The position numbers and the translations under genes are program-made. From Thecamonas trahens ATCC 50062 (taxonomy: Eukaryota > Apusozoa > Apusomonadida > Apusomonadidae), in assembly GCF_000142905.1 (NCBI RefSeq), contig NW_013657661.1:66767-108768 (forward strand): 42,002 nt of DNA, written 5' to 3'. How positions within the stretch are numbered: position 1 is the stretch's first letter; each line of letters begins with the position of its first letter. Positions 1-10,041 of this stretch are shown in pieces. The notes under the pieces are model-generated. The model did no database searches, was not told where the DNA came from, and saw nothing but the letters and a program-made list of their open reading frames with translations.

Positions 1-40
1 CCGGACCGCCACCACCCCACCCTACCCTCCCACCCTCCCA

Positions 41-120
41 CCCCCCCACCCCCCCACCCCCACCCCCACCCCACCTCCCCCCCCCCCCCCCCCACCCCCC
101 CCCCCACCCCCCCCACCCGC
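41..120. repeat. Poly-C tract upstream of the first gene
   Basis: This stretch is almost pure C broken by single A, T or G bases, with one uninterrupted run of more than ten C, and it stops 5 bases before the ATG at 125. On the opposite strand it is poly-G with G-quadruplex potential. Similar C-rich tracts, on the sense strand, occur in the first introns of the ankyrin and cullin genes here. The tract could therefore be leader, promoter or intron. The exact run length in the assembly should not be trusted. Confidence 0.8.
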
Positions 121-124
121 CCCC

Positions 125-3088
125 ATGTCCACCCCCTCAGCATCCCACCTCAACAGGTCCACCCTCATCCCGCTCCCTCCTCCCCCTCCACGGACTACAC
201 CGCCCACAGACTCATGGCATGGCCGCCGCAAGACAGACCTCGCGCCCTCGTCCGTCTCCTCGCTCTTCCATGCATACGCTGACGAGTTTCGCGCCCGGAG
301 GGCAAGGACGGCAGAGCTGGTCGACGCAAATGCATCTGCTGATTCAGATGGCCTGCACGCTGACCATGCCGGCCAAGGTCAGCCAGGAGACGCCCGTAAC
401 GACTCGTCCATCCCGGACGTGAGGGAGCTCTGGCTCCACGCCCAGGAGCTCAAGGCTGCTCGTGAGGCTGCCGATGAGAAGACCCAGCTCGCTCTGGTGG
501 CTCGCGATCAATACAAGACAAAGGCGCTGGCGCTGGCCAAGCAGAACAAGGCGTACAAGGCCGCCCTGACAAAGGCGCGGGCCGAGCTCGCTGCCCGCGG
601 CCCGCAGGCCGAGGCCTCGACCCAGGCGGCCGCTCGCGCTGCAGAGTCAGAGGCCGCCCGCGCTGACGAGCACGTTGGTGCGCTGCAAGTCCACATTAAG
701 GCCATCAAGCGCCAGCTCGGCGCCAAGCTCAAGGACGCGCTCGAGGCCAACGCCGCTCTTCAGGACGAGCTGGCAACCTCGCGCGTCGACGTCTCTGAGG
801 CTCGCGCCCACGTCTCTGAGCTCGAGACCAAGCTCGAAGTTGTTGTCGAGCGCCATGCCCGCGACCGCGAGCTGCTCAACGAGGCCAAGGCTGTCGACAT
901 TGAGGCCGGCGAGAACGCCACCCTCGCAGCCGAAGCCTCGCTCTCGGCAGTCACCACCCGCCTCAAGGAGTACATCGAGTGGGAGGAGAGCCAGAACTTT
1001 GGTCCGGGCGTCGACGCCCTACTTGCGCCCGATGCCGCCCCTCCCTCGCCGCGCTCCATCGACGCCGCCTACTCGCAGCTCAAGGACGCCTACGTCCGCC
1101 TCCAGTACCGCGCCGAGCTCCTCACCGACGAGAACGACAAGATGTCTCACCTCGTCGAGCAGCTTCGTGGCTCCAATCTTGTTCTCTACACCCACGCCAA
1201 GATTCACGCCGCGAGCGCATCTTCTGCTGCCGGCAACGACGCTATGGACGGCTCGTCCGGGAACAACCCACTCGCCGGCTCGCCCGCCGACCACCTCGAG
1301 TGCCAGGCCACCATCCGCAGCCTCAAGCAACAGCTCTACGAGCTCGGCGTAGAGGTTGCAGGCATGGACAACGAGGAGAGCGTCGTTCAGCCAGTTGCCG
1401 AGGTCGCAGACCTCGAGCGCCGTGCAGAGCACTGGGAGACCGAAGCCCGCCTCGCCCGCACCCGCATCAACGAGCTGGAGTCTCAGCTCGCGGCTGCCAA
1501 CGACGCCCGCGCCGCGGAGGCTGCTGCTCGTGCAGACTCACTCCTGGCCTCCGACGCCAGCCTCATCGAGCTCCAGGGCCAGCTCATGTACCTGCAAGAG
1601 CTCGAGGCTTCCCTCCACCAGCCGCGCTGGGACGCGCTCCTCGCCCTCCCCTCGTCGGTTCTTGATCTAGCCATCGCAGACTTCCACACCTCGGGCCGCG
1701 AAGCCGAGTCGCTCGCTCTCCTCGAGTTCAAGCACGCCCACGAAGCCCGCGGCAAGCGCATCGAGCTCCTCGAGGCGCAGGCCGACCAGCTCCGAAACCT
1801 TGCCGCCGTCTCGGCCCAGCTGTCGGGCGAGTCTGCGGCCGGTCGCTCGCCGGCCTCGACGACGCCCCCGCCGAGACCTGACGCCGCGCAAGACGTTGCT
1901 CACAAGCTCTTTGCCGAACAGGCATCTGAGCGCGAGGCCCGCAAGACTGCGCTCCTCCGGTCACAACTCGCCAAGCAGACGGCCATCATCGCAGCCCTCG
2001 ACGATGCCTACCGAAAGACCCGCGAGATTGCTGCCACCGAGGCTGGCCTTCCGCTCCCATCGATGCCGATCGTCGAGGCCGAACGCGATGCGCGCAAGGT
2101 CATTGCCAAACTCGAGGCAGAGCTTCGTAGCCTCCGCAACGAGCTTGCCGAGGCCGAGGATAGCGTCCGCGACCACGAAGAGGCCCACGCCCACCTTGTG
2201 CGCGAGCTCATCTGGCTCCGCACTCGGACCGCCGACAGCCTCGCCCTCTACGACGATGGGATCCAGGAGCGCGAGGACGCATTGGTCGCCAAACTCGCCC
2301 GCGCCTCGAACAAGGTCACCGATGCCGACACCACTGGTGACAATGCTTCTCTCGCCACAGCCCTCGCCAAGGCGTACAAGCGCGCCGACCAGCTCGCCGC
2401 CGTCCGGCTTGACCGCATCCATATGCTACGCGCCAAGTTGGACGGCTGTGTGTGCGGCAAGCCCGGCGAGTCCGGTACCGAAGCTGCTCCTGTTGACTCT
2501 CACCCTGCCGGCGACGAGCTCGACTCGCAAACTGGCGCCGAGCCCCGCCGCGGCATCACCTACGACACATCGCTCGCCACCAAGTCACGCGCAAACCGTT
2601 CCATCGCCTGGGGAGACGACGACAACGCCGAAGAGGTCGCGGCTGTCGACAGCCTCTTTGCTCCGTACAAGCCTATCGGCCCCGCCGCTGCCCGCCACGG
2701 CGGCCGCCGGCGCAAGCTCAAGGACGCCTTCAAGCAACCATCGCCGCTGCGCCTGCTTATTCTCCCGTTCCTCGCCCATGCTATGCCCTCGCTTGCGCTT
2801 GGCCTCGACCCGGACGAGACCGAGCTGCAAGACGTTGCGTCGGGCGTGGCCTCGGACGAGCCGGTCGACCTCCCGCCACTCGGCTTCTTTTCGTTCTCCG
2901 GCGACGCCCAGTCTGGTCGCAACCCGGACGATATCAAGGCCACCGACTGGCGCTCTGCCGCGCGCAAGCTTCGCCACGAGCGCGAGCTCGCCGCCGCAGG
3001 CGTCGGTGGCCCGCCGACGTCGTCTGACGCTGCTGCTGGCGATGCCGCAAGCTCCTCGGCCGCCCCGCAAGACACTGTGTGGCTGTGA
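125..3088 (+). CDS. Long coiled-coil protein, unrecognised
   Basis: A 987-residue open frame ending in TGA. I do not recognise a named family. Residues about 95-720 are rich in Ala, Glu, Arg and Leu, with heptad-like spacing and few prolines apart from short breaks near 300 and 590. This indicates an extended coiled coil of the structural or cytoskeletal-scaffold kind. The first 40 residues are Ser/Pro-rich and basic. The tail from about 800 changes character: it has a CVCG pair, a basic patch (GGRRRKLKDAF), then a hydrophobic stretch (LLILPFLAHAMPSLAL) and an Ala/Ser-rich end. The hydrophobic stretch is too weak to call a membrane anchor. The start is the first ATG after a poly-C tract, so an upstream exon cannot be excluded. 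The gene is convergent with its neighbour, with only 31 bp between the stop codons. That this is a real gene is well supported; the function is unknown. Confidence 0.8.
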   Translation: MSTPSASHLNRSTLIPLPPPPPRTTPPTDSWHGRRKTDLAPSSVSSLFHAYADEFRARRARTAELVDANASADSDGLHADHAGQGQPGDARNDSSIPDVRELWLHAQELKAAREAADEKTQLALVARDQYKTKALALAKQNKAYKAALTKARAELAARGPQAEASTQAAARAAESEAARADEHVGALQVHIKAIKRQLGAKLKDALEANAALQDELATSRVDVSEARAHVSELETKLEVVVERHARDRELLNEAKAVDIEAGENATLAAEASLSAVTTRLKEYIEWEESQNFGPGVDALLAPDAAPPSPRSIDAAYSQLKDAYVRLQYRAELLTDENDKMSHLVEQLRGSNLVLYTHAKIHAASASSAAGNDAMDGSSGNNPLAGSPADHLECQATIRSLKQQLYELGVEVAGMDNEESVVQPVAEVADLERRAEHWETEARLARTRINELESQLAAANDARAAEAAARADSLLASDASLIELQGQLMYLQELEASLHQPRWDALLALPSSVLDLAIADFHTSGREAESLALLEFKHAHEARGKRIELLEAQADQLRNLAAVSAQLSGESAAGRSPASTTPPPRPDAAQDVAHKLFAEQASEREARKTALLRSQLAKQTAIIAALDDAYRKTREIAATEAGLPLPSMPIVEAERDARKVIAKLEAELRSLRNELAEAEDSVRDHEEAHAHLVRELIWLRTRTADSLALYDDGIQEREDALVAKLARASNKVTDADTTGDNASLATALAKAYKRADQLAAVRLDRIHMLRAKLDGCVCGKPGESGTEAAPVDSHPAGDELDSQTGAEPRRGITYDTSLATKSRANRSIAWGDDDNAEEVAAVDSLFAPYKPIGPAAARHGGRRRKLKDAFKQPSPLRLLILPFLAHAMPSLALGLDPDETELQDVASGVASDEPVDLPPLGFFSFSGDAQSGRNPDDIKATDWRSAARKLRHERELAAAGVGGPPTSSDAAAGDAASSSAAPQDTVWL

Positions 3089-3119
3089 TCGACTCCTTGT
3101 TTACGGGTTAAAAAACAGA

Positions 3120-5818
3120 CTACACCGCGTTGTCGTCGCCCGAGGCAGAGCGGGAACCAGCAGCATCGTCGACGCTGTCGGGAGCTCCCTCCTCAGAGAC
3201 TGCCGACCCGGACGAGCGGTCCGATGCGACAAACTCGGCGTCGTTGTTGATGTTGATGACTTCGCCACCACCCATCCGCGAGACCGGCGCCATCATGCCG
3301 CCGATAATGTTCGACTCCTCATTGGCGCACGGCAGCTTGGCGCACGGCGCCGTCGGGTCTGGCAGCGACGACTCGGGGTGAGCCGAGACGTACATCTTGA
3401 GCGCGACGACGCCAAGGCAGCCGACCATGGCGATGACGACAATGATAACAAAGACGGTTGTGAACGACGAGGTCGACGAGTGCTTGCTCCCGGCAGTGTA
3501 CGGCGAGCTTGACGAAGAGCCGCCCGACGAGCCGGCAAAATCCGAAGCGCACCCGCCGTACTCCTCGTTGGCCCGAACCATGAGCTCGAGAATGCCCGAG
3601 GCTGAGACACCGACGAGCGTTGCAACCGGGCGGTCAGCCGTCGCGTCGCAGTGGACGTGGACAACGGCGCCGCTAGCCGAGGTCACCGCGCCGCTTGCCG
3701 GCTCCGGTGCCGAGTACACCACCGTGTAGCCAGAGTCGTCGGCGTGGGTGAGGAAGGTCGTCGAGTCGATTGTGCCAAGGACTTCGACCTGTGGTGTCGA
3801 CGGGTTCGACGCGCTCGTGTACGAGTGGCAGAACGTTGGCTGCCCGTCACCGAACCGCTGGGCACCAGGGCATGCCAGACTGTCGCAGAACGAGAACGTA
3901 TACTCGTGGTCCACACCGTCGAACGTGACGTCGACCGTGATGGCCGAGTCCTTGTCCATGTTGTGGAAGTTGTACGCCTTGCCAACAGTGTTGGAAAAGA
4001 GCACCCGCTGTGCGCACGTCGTCGCCACCCGCGGACGGTCCGCGATGGGGCACGCCTTGGCCGACGTCACCTTGATGACCGTCACGCACGGCGCGTAGCT
4101 CTCCGACACAAACTCGACCACTGTCGAGTGAGCATTCGGGTCGCACACGCCGTGAATGATTGTCCGCCGCCCGCGCTCCATGGCCGGCACGTTGCGCTCT
4201 TCATCCGACTCGCACGGGTCACCACCAATGTACTCGAGCGTAAAGCCCGAGAGGTCCGGCTTGGCCGCAGCACCGTACGACATGTCCATCCGACCAGAGA
4301 TGATGCCGTGGACCTCACCCGTCGCCGCCTGCCACATCACGCACGATGAGGCCCTCGACTCGGGCACCAGCGACGACTCGACCTTGTAGCACTTGTCATC
4401 GCCGCAGTCCTGGTACGAGCACTGTGCAGCGCCGCAGAGGTTGAACCGGTACTGCCGCTCCATCGAAAATCGCGTGTCGGTCACCACGTACGGCTGCTCG
4501 ACCTCGGCGCGAAGCGGGACCAGGTCGTAGTGGTGGCCCTTGCCGGTCGAGATGATTTCGGGGCAGCTGTCGTACATCGGCACCGCGCCGCTCCCACCGT
4601 CGACAGGCAGCGGGCACGCCAGGTGCGAGTAGACGAGAAACTCAAACTTGCACGCGCTGCTCTGGTCGCCAAACACCACCCGCGGCGGGTCCACGTCGCG
4701 CATCAGCGAGTCGCACACCGCATACACCTCCAGCTGGCTCTTGGTTCCCGGGTTGCCCGCGTCGCACGCCTCGCCACCAGTGTACGTGAGCTTGAACCCG
4801 TCCATCACGTCGACCGTCTCGCCGGCCACCATCGTCGAGGCGACAGGGTACGGCTCAACTGCCACAGTCTCGAGCGCACCGAGCGCAAACATTGGGCCGT
4901 TACCTGGGTGTGCGCATCCGGCAGGCGCCGCCAGCCCAGACTCGGGACACGAGACAGTCCCGCACATGTTGATCTCAAAGTCGAAATGGACGCCGAGAAT
5001 GTCGGTTTGGACCGTGAGCGGCGACGCCAGGCTCTGCTCCAGCTCCCACACCGGGTAGTAAAAGTCGTCGGCTGCGCCCGGTGCACCCGAGGTGACCACC
5101 AGCGGCGAGTCGCTGTGGCACGGCTGCGGCGTCGTCGGCTCGCCCACCGCAATCGGACACGGGCCCTCGGCAGCAAACAGATTAAAGTCGTACTCACAGT
5201 ATCCGGTCTCGCCAATGAACTCAAGCCGCGGCGTGGTGTCACCCGGCGAGCAAATGGCAAAGATACGCATGGAGCGGAGAATGGCGTTGCCAGCCGCGTC
5301 CTCGCTGCTGCACGGCGTTCCGTCTGAAAACGAGACGGTAAAGCCGGTCCCCTGATCCGGAACGACAGTGGACCAGGTGATGGTGTCCACATCGCCCAGG
5401 CCGCGGTAGTGGGTTCTGCTGTCGGTATAGTTCTGGCAGCCTGAAAAGTGCGAGCCCTTGTCTCCGCACTCGACAGACTCGCAGAGATTGACCCTAAAGT
5501 CGTACACGTCGGGATCGTCGAACACGCCGATGAGAGTGTACGGCTCGTTTCCGGGCGCCTCGAGCTTGCTCACAGGAAAGTAAGCACTTCCATCCGGATA
5601 GTACAAGTTCTTGACACACACATGGACGCCGTCATCATTCGCCATGTTAAGCTCATTCTGCTCGCTCGTCTGCCTTCCCCCGCAGCCTGCAACTCGTCCT
5701 TGCCCACCAGAACACCGCCGTCTCCTTCAAACTCTCCCTCGTAGGTAGTAGCAGAGGCCACCGCCACCAGACACACTCCGGCCATGAGCCACACGACTGC
5801 AGTCGTAGTCCACACCAT
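3120..5818 (-). CDS. Type I membrane protein with four MRH (M6P-receptor-like) repeats
   Basis: Joined as 5818-5708 and 5657-3120, about 882 residues. Exon 1 supplies a signal peptide of about 23 residues ending ASA, and a phase-0 GT-AG intron of 50 bp leads into the long frame. The ectodomain holds four repeats of about 170-190 residues with the MRH/CIMR pattern: FN-x-C near the start of each, GG-x-C in the middle, an x-x-x-C-D/S segment, and a closing ACP or GPC. MRH domains bind mannose-6-phosphate or other N-glycan mannose residues for lysosomal sorting or ER quality control. Only repeat 1 keeps the full Gln (GCQNY), Arg (SMRIFAIC), Glu (GETG) and Tyr (CEYDF) quartet. Then come a Ser-rich linker, one TM segment (FVIIVVIAMVGCLGVVAL) and a cytoplasmic tail of about 90 acidic, Ser-rich residues. 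It is likely a Golgi/endosome sorting receptor; lectin activity is inferred. An alternative start is ATG 5851. Confidence 0.8.
5658..5707 (-). other. Intron in the MRH-receptor gene
   Basis: Read on the minus strand this begins GTGGGCAAG and ends GAGCGAGCAG. It is 50 bp long and phase 0. Removing it joins the signal-peptide frame (ending GDGGVL) to the long ectodomain frame (starting NELNMANDDG) without a stop. Without splicing, the ectodomain frame would have no signal sequence. The donor is not a strong consensus, and the upstream GTGTTC is another candidate. Confidence 0.6.
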
Positions 5819-5851
5819 TCTGTTGCAAAGAAGGATGTGCTTCTTTGTCAA

Positions 5852-6158
5852 TGAGGAGTTGGGTATGTCACTTTCTCCTCCCCACTGCCCTCACGCCTTG
5901 GCCGTCACCAAGTGCCGAGCCGGCCTGGTCTCGAGTCGGGGGGAAGGGGGGAAGGTGGCTGTCTCTGCTCAGACTTGTTTTTGCAATGATTGGAATCGTC
6001 ATGGCCACGTGAATGTTTTTTGTTTATTTTCGGCGGAATTCAACGGACCGCAACTCCCGCACATCCTGCGCACGGCCACAGCACCCACAGCCACACACGC
6101 CACACCTACCAAGCAGGGAGGATGTGTATTGCTCTCGCCAAGCTTGTCTGGCGTGGTG
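5852..6158. other. Intergenic: MRH-gene promoter and PEX6 3' flank
   Basis: This is 307 bp between two genes on the minus strand. It is less GC-rich than the coding DNA, with a T-rich patch near 6016-6030 and two purine-rich patches around 5937-5957. I see no conserved open frame, RNA gene or repeat. Confidence 0.6.
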
Positions 6159-9104
6159 TCACACCCTTGCCTCGTACTTGTCGCGGAGCGCCTCGTACTT
6201 GGCAACGTCGGCGGCGGTGAGCGAGGGGGTGAGCGCCGCAAGGGCCGAGGTCAGGTGCGCTTGGCAGACGACGACGCCGCTGGCGTCTGCGAGATCAGCG
6301 CCGCTGGAGTTGGCCTCGGCGGCAGCGATTACGTCCTTCATCGCCGCCAGTAGCGCGTCCGAGGTCAGCGCGTAGAGGTCGGCGCCGGTAAAGGTGTCTG
6401 GAATGAGGGCAACGAGCGCGTTCAGATCGACGTCGTCGCCAAAGGTGAACTTGCGGGTGAGCGCGGAGAGAACCTTGTGCTTGGCTGCTGGATCGCGCGA
6501 GAGGCCGAGGTACACCAGCTTGTCGAATCGCCCCGGCCGCATGAGGCCAGAGTCGATGAGGTCCGGGCGGTTGGTGGCGCCGATGACAAAGATAGACCGG
6601 GTTGAGTGGAGCGAGTCGAGCTCGGCCAGCAGCTGCGAGACGATGCGGTCCATGACCCCGCCCGAGTCGGCACCCTGGCCGCGGTTGGGCGCCAGCGCGT
6701 CGAGCTCGTCAAAGAAAATGACACACGGTGACGCCGCCCGCGCCCGCGCAAACAGCTCCCGCACGTTCTTCTCAGACTCGCCGATGTACATGTTGATCAG
6801 CTCGGGACCCTTGACCGAAAGAAAGTTGAGCGCGCACTCGGTCGCCACAGCCTTGGCAAGCAGCGTCTTGCCCACGCCAGGCGGGCCGTACAGGAGCAGA
6901 CCCGACCGCTGCCGCATTCCGTCGCCAAACAGCTCCGGGTGCTGCAGCGGGAGCCAGATGGTGTCCAGGATCTGCGCCTTGGCCTCCTCCAGCCCACCGA
7001 CATCGTCCCACTTGACATTGGGCACCTTTGGCACGCCGAGTGCAGCCCCAGCCGCGGCCACATGCGCCTCCATCGCAGCCACAAGGCTCGCCCGGTCGAT
7101 GCAGACCGGCGGCGGGCTCTCGCCGACCTCGGTTGTAGCTAGCATCCGCTCCAGCGCTCCCGCCTTGGCCATCTCCACCACCCCGAGCAGCGCATCCGAG
7201 TAGGCACCAGCGCTCTGCGCGGCCAGTGCGGTAGCCAGGCTCCGGTCGCCAACAAGCACGTCGGGCGCGTCGCTCGCTGCTAGTGCACCTTGCACAAGCG
7301 CGATTCGCTCAGCTTTCGACGGCGGCTCGAACCGAATGGTGTGCACAAAGATCGACCGCAGCCGCGCCGGAAGCGCCGAATACGCTGTCGCGCTGCCGAC
7401 CACTGCTGCGCCGCTTGCCACCACAGCGTCGAGGAGCTCGGCGACCGCGAGGCTGACCCGGTCGACAGACGCTGCCGCTGCGGGATCGCCCGTGCTCTCA
7501 GAGCCAGCAGCACCCAGCGACGGCTCGCTCGCCCCAGACGCTTCGCTGCTTGCGTTGAGCATGCCAGTCTCCGACACAGCCTCGGTCCCGTCAACAACTG
7601 TAGCGCCTGCCAGCGCTTGCACGTTGCTCAACCAGACACAGCCTGTCTCTCCCAGTTCGACCGCACCTGTAAGCGCTATCCGCAGATTGGCTTCGGTCTT
7701 GGCGTCGCTTGCCCCGAGGACGTCAAAACCGTCGACGCTGACAACATGCAGCGATTCGGCCTCGCACGCCGCTGCCACAGCAGCGGCCTTGGCGGCAGCA
7801 TCTGGGCCGGTCAGGAGCGTCGCTGTCGGCGCTCCCACCGCGACAGCAACTCTCCCGCACAACTCGGAGCGAGCGCGGGCAATGACAGCAGACGCCGGTG
7901 GTGGCAGGCGTGCCAGCCAACGCGGCCAGCTGTGAGGCACCCGCGCCCGCACCGAACCCTCTTGGACTAGGACCGTCACGCCGACGCTGATCCGACGCAG
8001 CGCCGAGACGCTACGACTCTTGGCCGTCACTCCATCGAGCGAAGTGACCCGAAACCACGCCGCAGCGTCGGCGTGAGGCGCAAGAGGCAGGGCAAACACG
8101 TCGCCGACCGCCACCGTCCGCGGAACGGTAAAGTGCGCGTGGAGCGCAGCACTATAGTCGGCACTGCCTGACGAGTCCGGCGAGATAACACGCGCAATAA
8201 CGGCTTCGCTCGCGTACTCAGGCAAAGCCTCGGCCACAGTGCCGAGCACAGCACGGCCACGAGCCAGGCCCGCATTGAACGCAAGTAGCGGCGCGAGCGC
8301 AACCGCGTCGGCACTCACACCAGCACCACCAAACACCCGAGCCAGTCGGGATGCTGCGCCCTTGGAGCTCGATCGGATCCGCACCACGCTTCCGCCCGGC
8401 AAGCGGAGCTTGCGGAGCAAGTCGAAAGAGACGACCGCGTGGAGCGCGGTGTCCGCCTCGTCGCGGTTATTCGTGATACGCGGTCGCATCGCGCCGTCCA
8501 TGATGGTGGCAGTAGCAAGCATCGCGCCGCGTGCAGCTGGCGCCTGGCCACCCAACATCAGCAGCGGCGGTGAATGAGGAGCATCGGCAGCTCTATCAAC
8601 ACTCTCCGCGGACTCGACTCTCCCGCTCGAGTTGCCGGCCACGACCACAATCTCGGTCTCGGGTCCGATCACGCCATACGCATAAGGCTCTGCATGCTTG
8701 ACCACCGCAGCGTGTGGCAAGACCGGGGCAAGGCCTACGCCCACCACACCTTTGCCATTGCGGATGGCATGCAGGGCATCCGCAAGATCTCCACCGACTT
8801 GCTCGCCGTCGCCGCCGGGAACCGCCACAACGACCTTGTCAAGTGCCCGCGGCACTATCGGAGACATGGTGACCAGTGCACCATGACCACCAAGCCGTGT
8901 CGCCATTCCAGCTTCCATCGCCACCATCGGGAGCAGTCCAGCGCTGCCATCGTCCCCATTGTCACTCGTGCGGAGGCGAACCACGACCTTTGTGTCGTCC
9001 GAGGCGACCAGGACGTGGCTGACCGAGGGGCTCTCCCAGCCGACCTTAGCCTCCCATGCCGCCACGCCACGGCCTGCTATGCCGATGATGGCGTCTCTGT
9101 CCAT
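6159..9104 (-). CDS. PEX6: Peroxin-6, peroxisomal AAA+ ATPase
   Basis: 981 residues from the ATG at 9104, close to the usual PEX6 length. The open frame runs further upstream but reads into the next gene's flank, so the later start (MDRDAIIG) is chosen. With PEX1, PEX6 forms the motor that extracts ubiquitinated PEX5 from the peroxisomal membrane. The D2 ATPase is canonical: a WDDVGGLE lead-in, Walker A GPPGVGKT (about 740-747), pore loop region SVKGPELINMYIGESE, Walker B VIFFDELDAL (about 797), a DSGGVMDRIVSQLLAELD segment, sensor-1 GATNRPD and RPGRFDK. The SVKGPELINMYIGESE and DSGGVMDR strings are typical of PEX6 rather than PEX1 or VCP. D1 aligns in position (LLTGPDAAAKAA, about 430-440) but lacks the GKT of a P-loop, so D1 probably does not bind ATP normally. 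The N-terminal half is divergent and Ala-rich. Confidence 0.95.
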   Translation of the reverse strand: MDRDAIIGIAGRGVAAWEAKVGWESPSVSHVLVASDDTKVVVRLRTSDNGDDGSAGLLPMVAMEAGMATRLGGHGALVTMSPIVPRALDKVVVAVPGGDGEQVGGDLADALHAIRNGKGVVGVGLAPVLPHAAVVKHAEPYAYGVIGPETEIVVVAGNSSGRVESAESVDRAADAPHSPPLLMLGGQAPAARGAMLATATIMDGAMRPRITNNRDEADTALHAVVSFDLLRKLRLPGGSVVRIRSSSKGAASRLARVFGGAGVSADAVALAPLLAFNAGLARGRAVLGTVAEALPEYASEAVIARVISPDSSGSADYSAALHAHFTVPRTVAVGDVFALPLAPHADAAAWFRVTSLDGVTAKSRSVSALRRISVGVTVLVQEGSVRARVPHSWPRWLARLPPPASAVIARARSELCGRVAVAVGAPTATLLTGPDAAAKAAAVAAACEAESLHVVSVDGFDVLGASDAKTEANLRIALTGAVELGETGCVWLSNVQALAGATVVDGTEAVSETGMLNASSEASGASEPSLGAAGSESTGDPAAAASVDRVSLAVAELLDAVVASGAAVVGSATAYSALPARLRSIFVHTIRFEPPSKAERIALVQGALAASDAPDVLVGDRSLATALAAQSAGAYSDALLGVVEMAKAGALERMLATTEVGESPPPVCIDRASLVAAMEAHVAAAGAALGVPKVPNVKWDDVGGLEEAKAQILDTIWLPLQHPELFGDGMRQRSGLLLYGPPGVGKTLLAKAVATECALNFLSVKGPELINMYIGESEKNVRELFARARAASPCVIFFDELDALAPNRGQGADSGGVMDRIVSQLLAELDSLHSTRSIFVIGATNRPDLIDSGLMRPGRFDKLVYLGLSRDPAAKHKVLSALTRKFTFGDDVDLNALVALIPDTFTGADLYALTSDALLAAMKDVIAAAEANSSGADLADASGVVVCQAHLTSALAALTPSLTAADVAKYEALRDKYEARV

Positions 9105-9303
9105 GTGTGAGTGTGCCTGGCTGAGGGTGTGGGTAGAGTGAAAGGTCTTGACTGTTGGGTGGAGTGGCTTCTGACGTGGCGCGCTCGACTGGGTTGACCG
9201 CCGGGGCTGGGAGCGTGGGGAGGGTAGCGATCTTGGGCGGGTCAAGTTGGAACGGGCCAGATGGGCTGCATAGGCACAATGTCTTTGCGGTAGTTGGTGG
9301 CGT

Positions 9304-10041
9304 TTACAGTCCCCAGGCTGAACAGAGTATGTAGGCGGTGGCAAAGACGGTGACGTTGTCGACGGCGGGGAGAGGGAGGCTTTCAACGACGCCGGCCAAG
9401 AGGCAGACGACAAACCAGTTCCAGCCAAAGACCCAGTCGTGGACTTTCTGCAGCGGATACCAGCCGAGACCGGCTGATGAGCACCCGTACAAGTACACAA
9501 TGCCTGCCAGGTATGATCCGACCACAAACGCTGCCGATCCGGCCCACGACTTGTCGGGCGAGTGCGGGAGCTTGCGCGATCCGAGTCTTCTGCCGACGAC
9601 GTCAGCCAAGCCGTCGCCGACGCAGAGGAGGACAAGCTGGCAGACCGAACCAGGCGAGCGGAAGGCGCCCCAGGTGGTGACCACAAAGATGATGCCGTAC
9701 TGTGTCGGTCCGTACAGCAGCTCTTCCTTGGCGCCTGATCGCGAGAGCATGGCGAGAGTGGGCGGATCATCGATGATGCCCAGGCCCATGGCAGCAAACT
9801 TGGCCACGATACCAGCCGGAATGAGAGCAGCGACTCTTGCCGACATGTCCGGCTCGTCGTCGTAGGGGAACAGAGCCCAGCAGGGGATGAAGACCAGTCC
9901 GACCAGGATGTGTGTCAGCTTCCTCGCCAGCGCCGTATCCACCACCCTTTTCCTCGCCAGCACCTTGATCCCTTCCAACAGACCGAGTGCAATGCACGTG
10001 CTCACTCCAAAAGCCAGCCACACCTGCTTTCCTGCCTCCAT
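9304..10041 (-). CDS. Phytol/farnesol/dolichol-kinase-like membrane enzyme
   Basis: 245 residues from the ATG at 10041; an upstream in-frame start at 10185 would add 48 hydrophilic residues. The protein is almost entirely hydrophobic, with about six to seven membrane segments. Family signatures are ARKLTHILVG near the start and GDGLADVVGRRLGSRKLP followed by SPDKSWAGS, the pattern of CTP-dependent polyprenol kinases (plant VTE5/FOLK, yeast Sec59/Dgk1 superfamily). These phosphorylate a lipid alcohol in the ER or plastid membrane. With no sign of a plastid here, farnesol or another prenol is a more likely substrate than phytol, but the sequence does not decide this. The gene ends in TAA, 200 bp upstream of PEX6 in the same orientation, and is divergent from the F-box gene. 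Confidence 0.8.
   Translation of the reverse strand: MEAGKQVWLAFGVSTCIALGLLEGIKVLARKRVVDTALARKLTHILVGLVFIPCWALFPYDDEPDMSARVAALIPAGIVAKFAAMGLGIIDDPPTLAMLSRSGAKEELLYGPTQYGIIFVVTTWGAFRSPGSVCQLVLLCVGDGLADVVGRRLGSRKLPHSPDKSWAGSAAFVVGSYLAGIVYLYGCSSAGLGWYPLQKVHDWVFGWNWFVVCLLAGVVESLPLPAVDNVTVFATAYILCSAWGL

Noticed and set aside
1800-3512. 570-codon open frame crossing the end of the coiled-coil gene
   Set aside because: It is in another frame of a well-supported gene, is Arg/Ser/Pro-rich without domains, and runs through the convergent neighbour. GC-rich codon bias opens shadow frames.
9105-9797. N-terminal extension of PEX6 to 1212 residues
   Set aside because: The extra part overlaps the adjacent kinase-like gene, is Ser/Pro/Arg shadow sequence, and the ATG at 9104 gives the normal PEX6 length.
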